Shown here piece by piece: positions 63,242 to 64,000 of a DNA stretch of 64,000 nt. The position numbers and the translations under genes were made by a program. A model generated the notes under the pieces. The model searched no databases. It was not told the DNA's origin and saw only the letters and a program-made list of their open reading frames with translations. The first letter of the stretch is position 1. Each line of letters begins with the position of its first letter. Source of the DNA: Sediminicola arcticus. Lineage in GTDB: Bacteria > Bacteroidota > Bacteroidia > Flavobacteriales > Flavobacteriaceae. The DNA is taken from the NCBI RefSeq assembly GCF_040566695.1, contig NZ_JBEXAE010000002.1:248001-312000 (forward strand), in the 5' to 3' direction.

Positions 63242-64000
63242 ATGAAACATTTTAAATCTATCACCGTTTTTTCTCTTTTCTTGATGGTCTTTGTAGCCTG
63301 TCAAAAAGATAATGATTACAATCAGGAAATTGATGATAATGCCATTGAATCCTTATCACAAGATGTATCTTTAGAAGTTACGGATGATATCATAAGGTTA
63401 TTAAAAAGCAACAATTACAATGTTGGTGATACCAAGGTAGTTGACTTTATGCTGCCTGATGGTAGTACCGAAAAACGAATCCAGGTAGAAGGCGACATTA
63501 CTTTTTCCAAAGAACAATTAGAGAGCTTGAAGAAAATTGAAAGTAGCACCGAAAAAAACTATCATACAAACAATCTTGTAAGTCCAAGGACTCTTACCAT
63601 TATTGGATACACAGGGGGTAGCCAAGCGCTATCGACTAAGGAGCGTACTGCTCTGCAATATGCAGTGGACAATTATAACAGATTAAACTTGTCTATTTCT
63701 CTATCCCTAACTTTTGGAACCAACTATTCCAATAGAGATATGGTAGTATACTACAATCCAAGTGGTTCTGGATCTGGAGGTTCTGCTGGTTTTCCAAGTA
63801 ATGGAAACCCAAACAAGTTTATTCAAATCTACGGCTTGGACAACTACACAACAGATGTTAATGAGCATGTGATCACCCATGAAATTGGACATTCTGTAGG
63901 CTTTAGACACACAGATTGGCAAACAAGACAGAGCTGTGGTCAAAACACAAATGAAGGTACTGCAGGGGTAGGTGCAAATCCAATACCAGGTACCCCAGAA
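63242..64000 (+). CDS. M57-type secreted metalloprotease lipoprotein (cut by window edge)
   Basis: An open frame from ATG 63242 runs without a stop to the window edge, at least 253 codons. It opens with a lipoprotein signal peptide (FKSITVFSLFLMVFVAC) and a mature start CQKDNDYNQ. The acidic residues after Cys resemble the surface-export signal of Bacteroidota lipoproteins. The domain continues with SLSLTFGTNYSNRDMVVYYN, GSGSGGSAGFPSNGNP, and VITHEIGHSVGFRHTDW (about 209-225). This is the HExxH zinc motif with the downstream GxxxGFRH His of the HEIGH (M57) peptidases. It should be a secreted protease. The C-terminus is beyond the window. Confidence 0.85.
   Translation, partial: MKHFKSITVFSLFLMVFVACQKDNDYNQEIDDNAIESLSQDVSLEVTDDIIRLLKSNNYNVGDTKVVDFMLPDGSTEKRIQVEGDITFSKEQLESLKKIESSTEKNYHTNNLVSPRTLTIIGYTGGSQALSTKERTALQYAVDNYNRLNLSISLSLTFGTNYSNRDMVVYYNPSGSGSGGSAGFPSNGNPNKFIQIYGLDNYTTDVNEHVITHEIGHSVGFRHTDWQTRQSCGQNTNEGTAGVGANPIPGTPE

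Overview
This 64 kb window reads as a chromosomal segment of a marine-type Flavobacteriaceae bacterium (phylum Bacteroidota). The evidence is internal: a tmRNA tag ending in YALAA, promoters of the TAnnTTTG type with an upstream TTG, no reliance on strong Shine-Dalgarno sites, type IX secretion (T9SS) type B sorting domains, a fused SecDF, a ProB without PUA domain, a polyphosphate glucokinase, and many family-specific genes (DUF2911, DUF4293, DUF1599, BT_3928, FUSC, NIPSNAP). Most of it is ordinary core genome. No CRISPR array, complete insertion sequence, phage or defence island was found.

Layout. 1-1200 is an RNA-rich corner: a broken tyrosine-recombinase gene running off the left edge, lying just past the 3' end of ssrA (tmRNA, minus strand), and a candidate 6S-Flavo RNA upstream of ssrA. 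1.2-8.5 kb holds an LKR/saccharopine-dehydrogenase-like oxidoreductase, kdsA, a DinB protein, typA, and a minus-strand group ftsE / membrane-anchored Nudix / ppgK. 8.6-13.9 kb carries a secreted TPR protein with a plugless outer-membrane barrel, then a cold-shock protein. 13.9-24.4 kb is mostly envelope genes: J-domain-like protein, DUF885 lipoprotein, NIPSNAP, OmpA-family protein, two small membrane proteins, amidohydrolase lipoprotein, FUSC transporter, DUF2911. 24.6-34.8 kb has asnB, gyrB, an outer-membrane protein, a small lipoprotein, mdh and secDF.

34.8-40.7 kb is a seven-gene minus-strand run (folE, cysS, yidD, lgt, DUF192, GNAT, twin ABC ATPase). 40.8-47.1 kb is a surface block: two tandem T9SS type B cargo proteins facing a FadL-like porin and a Trp/Gly/Asn- and Ser/Arg-rich lipoprotein. 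47.2-49.3 kb is translation: proS, two identical tRNA-Glu genes and rpsT. 49.3-52.1 kb is the full proline pathway as proC-proB-proA. 52.5-64 kb holds rho, DUF4293, a YfcE phosphodiesterase, truA, an MsbA-like exporter, folP-cdaA (folate and c-di-AMP), DUF1599, a DoxX-type BT_3928 protein, tpiA, prmA, and a surface M57 metalloprotease cut by the right edge.

Most transcription units end in clear hairpins followed by T-runs, many shared by converging genes. I did not find a convincing wholly new multi-gene system. The best leads are the integrase remnant at ssrA, the 6S candidate, the Nudix fusion, the TPR/barrel pair, the low-complexity lipoprotein, and the half-dead twin ABC protein.
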